Shown: positions 1-9,768 of the stretch, piece by piece | How positions within the stretch are numbered: position 1 is the stretch's first letter | Layout: each line of letters opens with the position of its first letter | DNA from: SZUA-36 sp963759155 | Lineage (GTDB): Bacteria; Pseudomonadota; Gammaproteobacteria; Xanthomonadales; SZUA-36 | Direction of reading: 5' to 3' | Assembly: GCA_963759155.1 (NCBI GenBank) | Contig: CAVWXX010000005.1 | Span: 124,001 to 188,000, forward strand | Length of the DNA: 64,000 nucleotides | Made by a program: the position numbers and the translations under genes | The notes under the pieces: generated by a model | What the model saw: only the letters and a program-made list of their open reading frames with translations | Told to the model about the DNA's origin: nothing | Databases searched by the model: none

Positions 1-810
1 TGCGCATACATTTCATGGCGCCGATGGCAATAAGGTCACTGGCGGCGAAGACTGCATCAAAGCTCTCTCCGCTTTCCAGCAACTTTGCCATGGCATTGAA
101 CCCGGACGTCTCATGGTTCTCTGCATCCAGGTGAAGCTCCGTGCGAACTGGCAAGCCGGTCGACTCCAGCGTCTTCACAAAAGCCGTTATATCGTTGCTG
201 AAACTCCGGCGAATCACTGCTGACGTCCACCCAAAAAGGCAATTTGTGTCCGCCCCAGGCCCAACAGGTGCCGCGTTGCCATTTCACCACCCTGTTTATT
301 CATGCTTCCAACGGCATGCCCTTCCAGTTCCGGTGTTGTTGCGCCCCAGATGATGAAATGCGCGTCTTCGTCATGTAAACGCTTTAGCTTGTCAGAGATA
401 TTGCCGTAATCACCATAACCCAACAGGATAATGCCATCGGCCCGGTTACTGGTCTGGTAATCAGAGACCCAGTCATCACTTAAATGCTGAAATGAAACCA
501 GCACATCGAATTTATTGGCAACGGCACTGCGGGTGATGTTACCCAGCATGGAGAGAAAAAACGGGTTGATCTGTGAATCGTCAGATGTCCGGTCTTCAAA
601 TAAAAGTAATGCAATGGTGTTACTACGTTGCGAGCGTAAACCGGCGGCACTGCGATCTACCTGGTAATTCATTTCACGGGCAATTTTCTGCACGTGCCTG
701 CGTGTTTCAGGGTTAACCAAAGGACTGTTGCGCAAGGCCCTGGATACCGTGGCCTGCGACACACCGGCCCGGTGGGCGATATCAAATGAGGTTGTCTTAC
801 CTGAACCCAT
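1..810 (-). CDS. LacI-family transcriptional regulator of the maltodextrin locus (partial, two frame breaks)
   Basis: A LacI/GalR repressor: the N-terminal helix-turn-helix (about residues 8-28, FDIAHRAGVSQATVSRAL) is followed by the hinge and a periplasmic-binding-like sensor domain. The reading frame from 810 stops at 214 after IAFLGG, but the family continues in other frames up to the window edge: PEFQQRYNGF in the second, then TLESTGLPVRTELHLDAE and DAVFAASDLIAIGAM in the third. Both breaks are explained by one extra base each, near GGTGGA (about 233) and in a TTTT run (about 183). The gene also runs off the left edge. It is divergent from the TonB receptor and next to starch genes, so a MalR-like role is inferred. 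It could be a true pseudogene, but sequencing error is more likely given similar breaks elsewhere. Confidence 0.8.
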
Positions 811-1179
811 GACAAATCAACATGGTCTTTTGTTCTCCACTTATAGCAAATTAGATAATCCGGACTTTGGGAAAACTCCAGACAAATAATATCAGGCTTT
901 GCCGTATATATTAGGTTTATTTAAACCTGTAGAATGCTGCGTGACCTTTTGAATCATGCAAACGTCATGAATTTTTAATGCAATGCCCACAGTGAAGCGT
1001 GCCACAAAATGTCAGATATTCGCCGTTAGGTACTGATTTTCCCAGTAACCCCGGCTAGTTCATTTGTACTGAATACGTTTGCATAAAGTTGTTTCATGCG
1101 GCCGCCTAAATGTAAGGTGTGCCGACAATTCATTAAAAATTTTTGGCACATTCAGAAATAATCGGAAATTATTACAATT
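811..1179. other. Divergent intergenic region between lacI and the TonB receptor
   Basis: 369 bp without a convincing ORF. It must hold the promoters of the divergent lacI and TonB-receptor genes. Two sequences with a TGCAAACG-type half-site are visible: TGCAAACGTCATGA at 957-970, a poor palindrome, and TGAATACGTTTGCA at 1070-1083, listed separately. The remainder is AT-rich. Confidence 0.6.
1070..1083 (+). promoter_or_regulatory. Putative LacI-family (MalR-like) operator
   Basis: TGAATACGTTTGCA matches 12 of 14 positions of the symmetric form TGCAAACGTTTGCA, with the central CG typical of LacI-family operators. The exact reverse complement occurs at 7632-7645 between the GH13 and GH97 genes. 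Position and sharing suggest control by the adjacent LacI regulator; this is inference. Confidence 0.55.
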
Positions 1180-4113
1180 ATGAAAGCGAGCAAAACCAGA
1201 AAGATTATCCGCCGCAGAGAGCTATCAGCCGCCATTTCACTGGTGTTGGCTGCCAGCCCTGTAGCGTACGTCAATGCCCAGGTTATTGATGGCGAGACCA
1301 CCATGGACCAAGACGGTGAAATGGTGATGGAAGAAGTTGTCGTCACTGGCACGTACCGCGCAAGTCTCATTAACCAGATCGAAACCAAGCGTGACAACAC
1401 CTCTATCGTAGACGCAATTTCAGCAGAAGATATCGGTAAACTGCCCGATTCCAGTGTTGCAGAGTCCCTTGCACGTCTTCCCGGTGTATCGGGTGAGCGC
1501 CGCAACGGCCGCGTAAGCGGAATCTCTGTTCGTGGTTTTAAAGAAGATTACGTCGGCACCACGCTCAACGGACGTGAATTGTTGGGTATGGGTGACAACC
1601 GTGGTGTTGAGTACGACCTTTACCCATCAGAAATCGTCAGCGGCATGATAGTTTTCAAAACACCTGATGCGACACAGATGGTGCAGGGCATCGGTGGTAT
1701 CGTCGATATCCGCACGAACCGTCCGTTGGATTCCAACCGTTATTTTGCCATCAACGGCACCTATGAACAAAACGGCATGGATTCTGCCAACCCGGATTTC
1801 GATGACAATGGTCACCGCCTGGCACTGAGCTTCTCCGATGTCTTTGCCAATGACACGCTTGGTGTTTCCTTTGCAGCTGCAACGACCAAGTCACCGAGCC
1901 AGGAAGAGCAGTTCCGTGGCTGGGGTTACCCGGGCGCCAATGTTAATAACGCCGGCCCTGGCGTCATCATGACCGGTGACGAGACCATTCTTGGTGGTCA
2001 CGACTCCTTTGTCCGTTCTGCAGAGCTTAAGCGCGATACCATTTCAGGTGTATTGCAGTGGGCGCCGAACGACGATGTGACCGTAACACTGGATGCCATT
2101 TATATCGATTTCCAGGAAGACAAGGTGTTCCGCGGACTGGAAGAAGGTGGCGCTGAATGGGGTACCGGTGACTATACCGTGACCGGTGTCGATAATGGCC
2201 TGGTAACGTCCGGCAACCTCGATGGCGGCTTCAAGTCGGTCATTCGCAACGACGGTGAACGCAAGGACGCCAAGTTGTCAACCTACGGTATGAATATCGA
2301 ATGGAACCTGAATGACGACTGGGCCATGGAATTTGACGGCGCCTACAGTAAAGTCAAGAAGACCATCACGAACATCGAAAGCTACTCCGGTGTTGGACGT
2401 GCCGGTCTGGCGACGCAGGGCCCGGCCAGTGCGCGTTCCTGGATGATGACTCCCACAGGCGTCATGTACAGCCCGCACCCGACGATTCCATCGGTGGACC
2501 TTACCGATTTCGACATGATCCGACTGGCCGGTCCGCAAGCCTGGGGTGGTGCAATGGCACCGATCCAGCAGTTTGCCGACGTAACACTTCCCGACGGTTC
2601 GGTCATCGGACCACCGCAGTCTCAGGACGGTTTTGTTAACGAGCCCAAATTTAAAGAAGACCTGACCACTTTGCGTCTCGACTTCACCCGTGCATTGGGT
2701 GGCTCATTTTTCAGGGATATCACCTTCGGTGTGAACTACTCGGACCGCTCCAAGACCAAGGACAACCGCGGCTTCTATCTGACCGCCCCGTCCTGGCCAT
2801 ATGATGCTGAAATTCCGGAAGAGTATCGTGTGGGTGTGGCCAACATGAGTTTTATCGGCATCGATGGCGTAGTCGCATACGACGGCCTGGGTATGTACAA
2901 AGATGGTTACTACATCGCGTCTGACGCCCAGCAACTGGAAACCGGCCGTCTTGGTGACAGCTACACGATCAATGAAAAGCTAACAACCTTTTTTGCCAAG
3001 CTGGATTTTGATTACGAGTTTGGCCCAGGCATGCTGCTTGGTAATGTTGGTTTGCAGTACCAGCATGTAGACCAGAGCGCGACCGGTTTCGGCACCTACA
3101 CCGGCCCTGATCTCTATGTACTGGCCACACCGATTGACGGTGGTGACGATTACAATGAATGGCTGCCATCTTTGAACCTGACCTATGATTTTGGCAATGG
3201 CCATCTCATCAGGGCGGCGGCATCCAAAACCGTCAGTCGACCACGCATGGATGACATGCGGCCAAACCAGCAGGTGTCATTTGGTTTCAACCTGTCCAGC
3301 ATCAGCTCAACCGATCCGCGTAATAGCGCCTGGAGCGGCAGTGCAGGTAACCCTGAATTGCGTCCGTTGGAAGCCAACCAGTTTGACCTGGCATGGGATT
3401 GGTACTTTGCTGATGACGGTCTGTTCTCAGCGGCATTCTTCTACAAAGACCTGGTTAACTGGCATCGTGCCGGTCAGTTCATAGCTGACTTTAGCGACTT
3501 TTACATTCCCGGTTATCACCAGGTGGATGATGAAAACGGCAACCCGGTTACGCCGGCAACCTTTGAAGGCCTGGTCAGCTTCCGTGAAGATGGCCTGACA
3601 GGTGATGTGAAGGGACTGGAGTTGCAGACCATTTTCCCATTCCGCATGATGTGGGACAAACTTGATGGGCTCGGCTTGATCGCTACCGCCACGTTTATCG
3701 ATGGTGAATTGGACGACGGCTCTGCTGTTCCGGGTCTGTCCGACAGGAACTACTCCCTGACCATGTACTACGAGATCGGTGGTTTCGAAGCACGTGTCGG
3801 TTGGACCAAGCGTTCCGAGTTCACAACTGAAACCCGTGGTTTGAGCCTGGCTCTGAGCCCGACTGTAGACCAGGGCGGCGAGTTGCTGGATGCTCAGATC
3901 GGTTATGACTTTGGCCTCGCCGGGCATGATGGCTGGTTGGGCGGCTTGTCATTCGCCTTGCAGGGTCAGAACCTGACGAATGAAGACACTATCCAGACCA
4001 ATGATGACCGCTCGCGAGGTAACACAGTACCAGAGATTTGGTGCCAACTACCTGCTGACCGCGATTTACAAATTCTGGTAAATCGAATTGGTTTCTACCC
4101 AAAGCCCTGCTAG
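1180..4113 (+). CDS. TonB-dependent receptor (maltodextrin uptake), C-terminal frame break
   Basis: An outer-membrane active transporter, here probably for maltodextrins. A signal peptide of about 33 residues (to VNA) is followed by a TonB box, EEVVVTG at residues 51-57, a plug domain (ISAEDIGKLPDSSVAESLARLPGV) and a long beta-barrel. The annotated frame ends at 4113 with an atypical tail. One base of shift after DDRSR (about 4015) restores VTQYQRFGANYLL ending in YKFW at 4079-4081, the usual aromatic barrel C-terminus. The true stop is therefore probably 4081, just before a strong terminator. It heads the plus-strand part of the starch locus next to a LacI gene; the substrate is inferred from neighbours. 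Confidence 0.9.
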   Translation: MKASKTRKIIRRRELSAAISLVLAASPVAYVNAQVIDGETTMDQDGEMVMEEVVVTGTYRASLINQIETKRDNTSIVDAISAEDIGKLPDSSVAESLARLPGVSGERRNGRVSGISVRGFKEDYVGTTLNGRELLGMGDNRGVEYDLYPSEIVSGMIVFKTPDATQMVQGIGGIVDIRTNRPLDSNRYFAINGTYEQNGMDSANPDFDDNGHRLALSFSDVFANDTLGVSFAAATTKSPSQEEQFRGWGYPGANVNNAGPGVIMTGDETILGGHDSFVRSAELKRDTISGVLQWAPNDDVTVTLDAIYIDFQEDKVFRGLEEGGAEWGTGDYTVTGVDNGLVTSGNLDGGFKSVIRNDGERKDAKLSTYGMNIEWNLNDDWAMEFDGAYSKVKKTITNIESYSGVGRAGLATQGPASARSWMMTPTGVMYSPHPTIPSVDLTDFDMIRLAGPQAWGGAMAPIQQFADVTLPDGSVIGPPQSQDGFVNEPKFKEDLTTLRLDFTRALGGSFFRDITFGVNYSDRSKTKDNRGFYLTAPSWPYDAEIPEEYRVGVANMSFIGIDGVVAYDGLGMYKDGYYIASDAQQLETGRLGDSYTINEKLTTFFAKLDFDYEFGPGMLLGNVGLQYQHVDQSATGFGTYTGPDLYVLATPIDGGDDYNEWLPSLNLTYDFGNGHLIRAAASKTVSRPRMDDMRPNQQVSFGFNLSSISSTDPRNSAWSGSAGNPELRPLEANQFDLAWDWYFADDGLFSAAFFYKDLVNWHRAGQFIADFSDFYIPGYHQVDDENGNPVTPATFEGLVSFREDGLTGDVKGLELQTIFPFRMMWDKLDGLGLIATATFIDGELDDGSAVPGLSDRNYSLTMYYEIGGFEARVGWTKRSEFTTETRGLSLALSPTVDQGGELLDAQIGYDFGLAGHDGWLGGLSFALQGQNLTNEDTIQTNDDRSRGNTVPEIWCQLPADRDLQILVNRIGFYPKPC

Positions 4114-4135
4114 CATCGCTGGCAGGGCTTTTTTT
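4101..4135 (+). terminator. Rho-independent terminator after the TonB receptor
   Basis: Perfect 10-bp arms AAAGCCCTGC (4101-4110) and GCAGGGCTTT (4122-4131) with an 11-nt loop, continuing into a run of T to 4135. It lies 20 bp after the corrected receptor stop. Confidence 0.85.
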
Positions 4136-4152
4136 ATGGAAGGTCAATTCTC

Positions 4153-5646
4153 ATGAATACAAATATCAATAAAGTCGTGGTCATCGGTGGTGGAACCGCT
4201 GGCTGGATGTCAGCAGCACTGATCAAACGGGTGCTCGGTGAATGTGTAGAAGTCGAGTTGGTTGAATCGGAGGCGATTGGCATCGTTGGAGTAGGTGAAG
4301 CCACCATCCCGCCCATCCAGCAAGTCAACAGTGTACTGGGGCTCGATGAAGCCGAGTTTGTGCGCGAAACCAAGTCGACAATGAAACTGGCTATCCGCTT
4401 TGAGAACTGGCGGGTAAAGGGAGAGCAGTACTACCACACCTTCGGAGCACCGGGTAAGAGCCAGGCGTTTTGTCATTTTCATCATTTCTGGACTCGTGCC
4501 CAGCAGGCAGGGTTCAAAACCAACCTGTGGGACTATGATCTGAATTACCTGTGCGCCGAGGCCGGTAAGTTCGTCAAGTTGCAGGTTCAGGACAAGATGT
4601 GGGACATGCCCTATGCCTATCATTTTGATGCATCTTTGTATGGCGTATTCCTGCGCAAATACAGTGAAAAGCGTGGTGTAAGACGCACGGAAGGCCTGGT
4701 AGAACAGGTCAATATCAATTCCGAGAACGGTCATGTTGAATCACTGGTGTTAAAAAGTGGCAAGATAATTGAGGGTGATCTGTTTATAGATTGCTCGGGT
4801 ATCCGTGGTTTGCTGATACACCAGAAACTTGGTACCGGATATGAAGACTGGGCTCACTGGCTACCCTGTGACCGGGCCATGGCAGTACCTTCAGAGCGCT
4901 TTGAAAAAACGGCGCCTTATACACGGGCTATCGCCCATTCAGCCGGCTGGCAATGGCGTATTCCATTACAACATCGCAATGGCAATGGGCTGGTTTACAG
5001 CAGTAACCATTACAGCGATGATGAAGCTGCCGATATTTTGTTGAATAACCTTGATTCCAAGGCAATAGCCGACCCAAAAATTATCCCGTTCAAACCGGGT
5101 CGCACGCGTAAGCAGTGGAACCGCAATGTCGTGGCCGTTGGTCTTTCGAGTGGCTTTCTCGAACCGCTGGAGTCGACCAGCATTTACCTGATCCAGTCGG
5201 CCATCGTGCGTTTGCTTCACCTGTTTCCACACACCGGTGTAACACCTGAATTGATGGATGAATACAACCGGCAGTCGAAGCGGGAATACGAGTTGATCCG
5301 TGACTTTATCATCCTGCACTACTACCTCAATGAGCGCGATGACAGCCAGTTCTGGCGCGACGCACGCAATATGGATGTGCCTGAGCGCCTGACGGAGAAG
5401 ATTGCACTGTTCAGAGCCAATGGCCACCTGGTGCAGGACCAGCTTGATATTTTCCTCGAGCCCTCCTGGTTACAGGTAATGCTGGGGCAAGGCGTGATGC
5501 CACAGGACTATCACCCAATTGCCGCCGGCCTCAGCGATGCACAACTCAAGGATAAACTGACAAAAACCATGCAGCTGAAAAAGGAGCCATTACCCAAGAT
5601 CCCATCTCACGATGAGTTCCTGGAAATGTTCTGTAAAAACGGTTGA
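4153..5646 (+). CDS. Tryptophan halogenase-like FAD-dependent protein
   Basis: A member of the flavin-dependent tryptophan halogenase family (PF04820). Visible: the N-terminal FAD-binding GGGTAGW (residues 12-18), a lysine (K78, STMKLAIRF) at the position of the catalytic lysine of characterised halogenases, the WxWxIP motif as WQWRIP (266-271), and a conserved glutamate near 340 (EPLEST). The length of 497 residues is near normal. It follows the TonB receptor after a terminator. Such homologues are recurrent beside TonB receptors in carbohydrate loci of Alteromonadales and Caulobacterales, where no halogenation role has been established, so the substrate is unknown. No flavin reductase gene is adjacent. 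Confidence 0.85.
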   Translation: MNTNINKVVVIGGGTAGWMSAALIKRVLGECVEVELVESEAIGIVGVGEATIPPIQQVNSVLGLDEAEFVRETKSTMKLAIRFENWRVKGEQYYHTFGAPGKSQAFCHFHHFWTRAQQAGFKTNLWDYDLNYLCAEAGKFVKLQVQDKMWDMPYAYHFDASLYGVFLRKYSEKRGVRRTEGLVEQVNINSENGHVESLVLKSGKIIEGDLFIDCSGIRGLLIHQKLGTGYEDWAHWLPCDRAMAVPSERFEKTAPYTRAIAHSAGWQWRIPLQHRNGNGLVYSSNHYSDDEAADILLNNLDSKAIADPKIIPFKPGRTRKQWNRNVVAVGLSSGFLEPLESTSIYLIQSAIVRLLHLFPHTGVTPELMDEYNRQSKREYELIRDFIILHYYLNERDDSQFWRDARNMDVPERLTEKIALFRANGHLVQDQLDIFLEPSWLQVMLGQGVMPQDYHPIAAGLSDAQLKDKLTKTMQLKKEPLPKIPSHDEFLEMFCKNG

Positions 5647-5704
5647 GCTTAAAAAATACCCGGGCAGATGAGTGCCAAGTAAATGAATGGCTTTCCTCTG
5701 CCTG

Positions 5705-7591
5705 CTATTGACTGAGTTCCAGCACCCTGACTGAACGCGCTGGCAGGGTCATGCTGGTACCAAGCTGCAGCTTTTCACCACTAATGATATCCAGTGCCGA
5801 CCGGTAACCCCGTAAGCGCTCGCCAAAACGCGAAAGCTCAAGTTGTGTTTCCTTAGTGTTCTTGTTCAGCACCACCATCACGCTGTCATTGGCATCATGC
5901 CGGAAATAAACATAGGTTCCTTTCTCGGGCCGGAAGTGTGTCAGTTGTCCCGTATGAATCACCGGTTTGTCCCGGCGCCAGGTCAGCAGGTTTTTCACAA
6001 ATGTCTGCGCCTGAAGTTCATGCCCGGTAAGACCCTTTCCGGTAAAGCCGTTTTTGCTGTCGCCTTTCCAGCCACCCGGGAAATCACTGCGAATGATGCC
6101 GTGGTCTTCAACACCCGGGTTGGACATCAGTATCTCGGTACCATAATAAATTTGCGGTACACCACGCATGGTGAGCACATAGGCCATTGCCATACGGAAC
6201 AGCTCATCGTCCTCACCCAGTTGCGTATAGATACGACTCATATCGTGGTTATCGGGGAAGATGACCAGTGCATCAGGATCCGGGTAAACAAAGTCGTTGG
6301 CCAATACACGATAGAGACTGATCAGGCCGAGTGGACGTAAATCCTCAGACTTGCTGTCCTCCTCGGTAACAAGCCCCCAGCGCAACGCGTTTTGTAATGG
6401 AAAATCCATCAGGCTGGGCAGGTAGGAAACATAACCGTCGCGGTTGACGCCGCCAGCCTGCCAATAGGCAATGGCAGAGGGATTGTCTGTCCATTCTTCA
6501 CCGACGACATTGAAGTCGGGATATTCGAGCATCACACGTCTGGACCATTCGGTCAGGTAGGTCTTGTCCGGGTACGGGTAGGTATCCATACGAATACCGG
6601 CAAGACCCAGGTATTCAACCCACCACAATGCATTCTGGGTCAGGTAGTCAGCCAGCAATGGATTACGCTGGTTGAGGTCGGGCATGGTTTCGACAAACCA
6701 GCCGTCAGAAAAAGATTGCTTATCGGCATCGGCAGCATAAAGGTCCTGTTCGCTGATATGTTCATGCGAGGTAATCTGCCATGCATCCTGGTGGTTCAGC
6801 CAGTCATCGGTGGGTAAATCCTTCATCCACCAGTGTTCACTGCCAATATGATTGATGATCATGTCCATGATCACGCCAATACCCTTCGAGCGTGCACCTT
6901 GAACCAGTTCGCGATACTCCTCGTTACTGCCATAGCGAGGATCAACATGGTAGAAATCAGTGGTCGAATAACCATGATAGGAAAAGTCCGGCATCTTGTT
7001 TTCAAGCAGGGGATTTAACCAGATGGCAGTAAAGCCAAGCTCGGAAATGTAGTCCAGCCGGTCCGCGATACCCTTGATATCTCCACCGTGCCGGCCACCG
7101 GGGTCTGAACGGTCAACCGTGTCACCCATGCCCTCGACATTATCGTTATCGGGGTTTCCATTGGCGAAACGGTCGGGTGTGATCAGGTAAATATTATCTG
7201 CAGATGAAAATCCCGCAGCGTGTGCCGGATCCGGGTTTTTCTTCAGCAGTTGGTATTGATGGCTTATTGTATTCCCGTCATGCGAGAAAGTGATATCAAA
7301 TGCGCCGGGCTTTGCTTCAACTCCGATATCAAGATACACGAACAGGTAGTTCGGGCTTTTTACCCGTGTGACCCGTTCAAGCCTGACACCGGGGTAATCC
7401 AGTGCAACATCATATTTCGCGATGTTTTGGCCATGTACCATCAATTGCAGATCGGTTTCCCTGAAGCCGGTCCACCAGTTTGGTGGCTCAACCCGTAACG
7501 TTGAAGCCTCGCCGGACCATGCGTGGCTCGACATCAGCAGGACAGAAAGGAAACACCAGGTGACAAATCGGAGGAAGGTTTTTTTGTTCAT
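5705..7591 (-). CDS. Exported GH13 alpha-amylase / cyclomaltodextrinase (neopullulanase-like)
   Basis: Hydrolyses alpha-1,4 (possibly also alpha-1,6) glucan oligomers in the periplasm. The ATG at 7591 gives a clean signal peptide (about 26 residues to HAWS); a GTG 18 bases upstream is also possible. An immunoglobulin-like N-terminal cyclomaltodextrinase domain (about residues 30-120) precedes the GH13 barrel. The catalytic set is present: nucleophile D336 (GIRMD), acid/base E365 (VVGEEW) and transition-state D450 (FPDNHD), followed by a C-terminal beta domain. The architecture resembles SusA-type neopullulanases. It is divergent from the GH97 gene with an operator-like site between them, which supports shared maltodextrin regulation. 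Confidence 0.9.
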   Translation of the reverse strand: MNKKTFLRFVTWCFLSVLLMSSHAWSGEASTLRVEPPNWWTGFRETDLQLMVHGQNIAKYDVALDYPGVRLERVTRVKSPNYLFVYLDIGVEAKPGAFDITFSHDGNTISHQYQLLKKNPDPAHAAGFSSADNIYLITPDRFANGNPDNDNVEGMGDTVDRSDPGGRHGGDIKGIADRLDYISELGFTAIWLNPLLENKMPDFSYHGYSTTDFYHVDPRYGSNEEYRELVQGARSKGIGVIMDMIINHIGSEHWWMKDLPTDDWLNHQDAWQITSHEHISEQDLYAADADKQSFSDGWFVETMPDLNQRNPLLADYLTQNALWWVEYLGLAGIRMDTYPYPDKTYLTEWSRRVMLEYPDFNVVGEEWTDNPSAIAYWQAGGVNRDGYVSYLPSLMDFPLQNALRWGLVTEEDSKSEDLRPLGLISLYRVLANDFVYPDPDALVIFPDNHDMSRIYTQLGEDDELFRMAMAYVLTMRGVPQIYYGTEILMSNPGVEDHGIIRSDFPGGWKGDSKNGFTGKGLTGHELQAQTFVKNLLTWRRDKPVIHTGQLTHFRPEKGTYVYFRHDANDSVMVVLNKNTKETQLELSRFGERLRGYRSALDIISGEKLQLGTSMTLPARSVRVLELSQ

Positions 7592-7631
7592 ACTTACGAT
7601 TCTAAACACTTATGCTTCTGTATATGCATTT

Positions 7632-7645
7632 TGCAAACGTATTCA
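7632..7645 (-). promoter_or_regulatory. Putative LacI-family (MalR-like) operator between GH13 and GH97 genes
   Basis: TGCAAACGTATTCA is the exact reverse complement of the 14-mer at 1070-1083. It sits about 40 bp before the GH13 start and 87 bp before the GH97 start, so one bound repressor could control both divergent promoters. Confidence 0.6.
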
Positions 7646-7731
7646 GGTCGTGATGGGTGGATTAGACTGTCCCCCTACTTTACTGTCATCAGCCTATGAT
7701 AATTTCCCGGATTCTGCCTTCAGGCCAGCCC

Positions 7732-9768
7732 ATGAAAATTAAACGTACACTCTTCTTCAGCCTTATCATGCTGATATTCAGCCAATCACTGGTGGCACTG
7801 GAATCCGTGTCCTCACCTGATGGAAATATCGTGTTCTCGGTTTCAGGCAACGACAAGGAATGGCTGGTCTACTCGGTCAGCTTCAATGATGAAACCGTCA
7901 TCGCTGAGTCCCGCCTTGGTTTGCGCTTTAAAGAACAGGCAGGTCTTGATACTGGTTTGGAAATTCAGCGGACAGGCAGAGAACAAGTTGACGAGACATG
8001 GGAGCAACCCTGGGGCGAGCGTCGCCGGGTACGTGACCATCACAATGAGATGCTGGTTCACCTCAAGGATAAAGCACAAAGACGCCTGGACCTGAGGGTT
8101 CGTGTTTTTGATGACGGTATCGGCTTTCGCTACGAGGTTCCCAAACAGGCCGGTCTGCAAGAGGTGGCTATCGTGGAGGAGCTCACTGAGTTCCATCTGC
8201 CCGAAAACTCCACGGCATGGTGGATACCCGGTCGCGCCTACAACCGTTATGAATACCTTTACAAACAAACCGGTCTCAAGGACATCCAGCTGGCCCATAC
8301 GCCTTTGACTTTGAAAACACCGACCGGCTTGCATGTCAGCATCCACGAGGCTGCGCTGGTCGACTATGCCGGTTACGTACTCGATCATCGACGTGAAAAC
8401 ATTTTTCAGACCAACCTGACACCATGGTCAGATGGAACCAGGGTGAAAACAAAAACGCCATTCAAGACACCCTGGCGGACCCTGCAAATTTCAAAGGACG
8501 CGGTCGGTCTTTTGAATTCCAACCTGATTTTGAATCTGAATGAGCCCAATAAGCTCGGTGATGTGTCGTGGGTTCAACCGGGCAAATATGTTGGCATCTG
8601 GTGGGCCATGCATATACGTGACCGTACCTGGGGCAGCGGACCCATACATGGCGCCACTACTGATGAAACCAAGCGTTACATGGATTTTGCCGCGAAATAC
8701 GGTTTTGACGGTGTGCTGGTTGAAGGCTGGAACCTGGGCTGGGACGGCGACTGGTTTTTCAATGGTGACCTTTTCAGCTTTACCGAGAGCTATGAAGATT
8801 TCAACATCAATGACGTATCTGCCTATGGCAAGTCAAAAGGTGTGCGCCTGATCGGGCACCATGAAACATCCGGCAATGTCACCAATTATGCGAATCAGAT
8901 GACCCCTGCGCTGGATTTGTACGAGAAAAATGGTGTGCGCCAGGTCAAGACGGGTTATGTGGCCGATGCCTCTGACATCAAGCGTGTCGACGAAAACGGC
9001 ATCGCTCATTATGAGTGGCACGATGGTCAGTTCATGGCAGAGCAGTACCTGTTGTCAGTAACTGAAGCGGCCAAGCGCAAGATCAGTGTCATCACACATG
9101 AGCCGATCAAGGATACCGGTCTGCGCCGTACCTATCCCAACTGGATCACCCGCGAGGGTGCGCGTGGCCAGGAGTTCAACGCCTGGGGCAATCCACCCAA
9201 CCCACCCGAACACACCGCCATATTGCCTTATACCAGGATGCTGTCAGGACCGATGGATTTCACACCGGGAATTTTCAACCTGACCTTTCAGGGCATGGAA
9301 TCGGATCAACGTGTACAGACCACATTGGCAAAGCAATTGGCACTGTACGTGACCATTTACAGCCCCGTTCAGATGGCGGCTGATTTGCCAAAAAACTATG
9401 AGGCACGGCCGGATGCATTCCAGTTTATTGTCGATGTTCCAACCGATTGGGAGGAAAGCATTGCGCTGGCTGGAGAGGTCGGTGACTTTGTTGTATTTGG
9501 TCGTAAGGATCGAAACTCAAATGACTGGTATATTGGCGCTGTCACGGATGAACAGGCCAGGCAGGTAGAGGTATCGCTCGACTTCCTGGATAAGAATCGT
9601 CACTACACCGCGCAGATCTACCGGGATGGGGACGATGCCCATTGGAAAACAAACCCCTACTCAATCGTTATCGAGGAAGTGGAAGTCAACAGTGCAGGCA
9701 AACTTGAATTGACGCTGGCAGCGGGTGGCGGAACAGCCATACGCCTGAAGGCGGGAGAACCCAGGTGA
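7732..9768 (+). CDS. GH97 alpha-glucosidase (SusB-like), exported
   Basis: Releases glucose from maltodextrins in the periplasm. The ATG at 7732 begins a signal peptide (MKIKRTLFFSLIML, cleaved near LVA); an in-frame ATG at 7696 would add 12 unlikely residues. The N-terminal beta-sandwich, central (beta/alpha)8 barrel and C-terminal domain of GH97 are all present. Glutamates at 378 (GHHETSG), 457 (THEPIK) and 481 (GQEFN) match the calcium/base/acid set of the inverting SusB group; the 24-residue spacing of the last two equals that of SusB E508 and E532. The gene overlaps the downstream permease start by 4 bp (GTGA), so they are co-translated. Confidence 0.92.
   Translation: MKIKRTLFFSLIMLIFSQSLVALESVSSPDGNIVFSVSGNDKEWLVYSVSFNDETVIAESRLGLRFKEQAGLDTGLEIQRTGREQVDETWEQPWGERRRVRDHHNEMLVHLKDKAQRRLDLRVRVFDDGIGFRYEVPKQAGLQEVAIVEELTEFHLPENSTAWWIPGRAYNRYEYLYKQTGLKDIQLAHTPLTLKTPTGLHVSIHEAALVDYAGYVLDHRRENIFQTNLTPWSDGTRVKTKTPFKTPWRTLQISKDAVGLLNSNLILNLNEPNKLGDVSWVQPGKYVGIWWAMHIRDRTWGSGPIHGATTDETKRYMDFAAKYGFDGVLVEGWNLGWDGDWFFNGDLFSFTESYEDFNINDVSAYGKSKGVRLIGHHETSGNVTNYANQMTPALDLYEKNGVRQVKTGYVADASDIKRVDENGIAHYEWHDGQFMAEQYLLSVTEAAKRKISVITHEPIKDTGLRRTYPNWITREGARGQEFNAWGNPPNPPEHTAILPYTRMLSGPMDFTPGIFNLTFQGMESDQRVQTTLAKQLALYVTIYSPVQMAADLPKNYEARPDAFQFIVDVPTDWEESIALAGEVGDFVVFGRKDRNSNDWYIGAVTDEQARQVEVSLDFLDKNRHYTAQIYRDGDDAHWKTNPYSIVIEEVEVNSAGKLELTLAAGGGTAIRLKAGEPR

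Noticed and set aside
3427..3927. 166-codon minus-strand ORF inside the TonB receptor
   Set aside because: Antisense to a strongly conserved barrel region; no domain or ribosome site.
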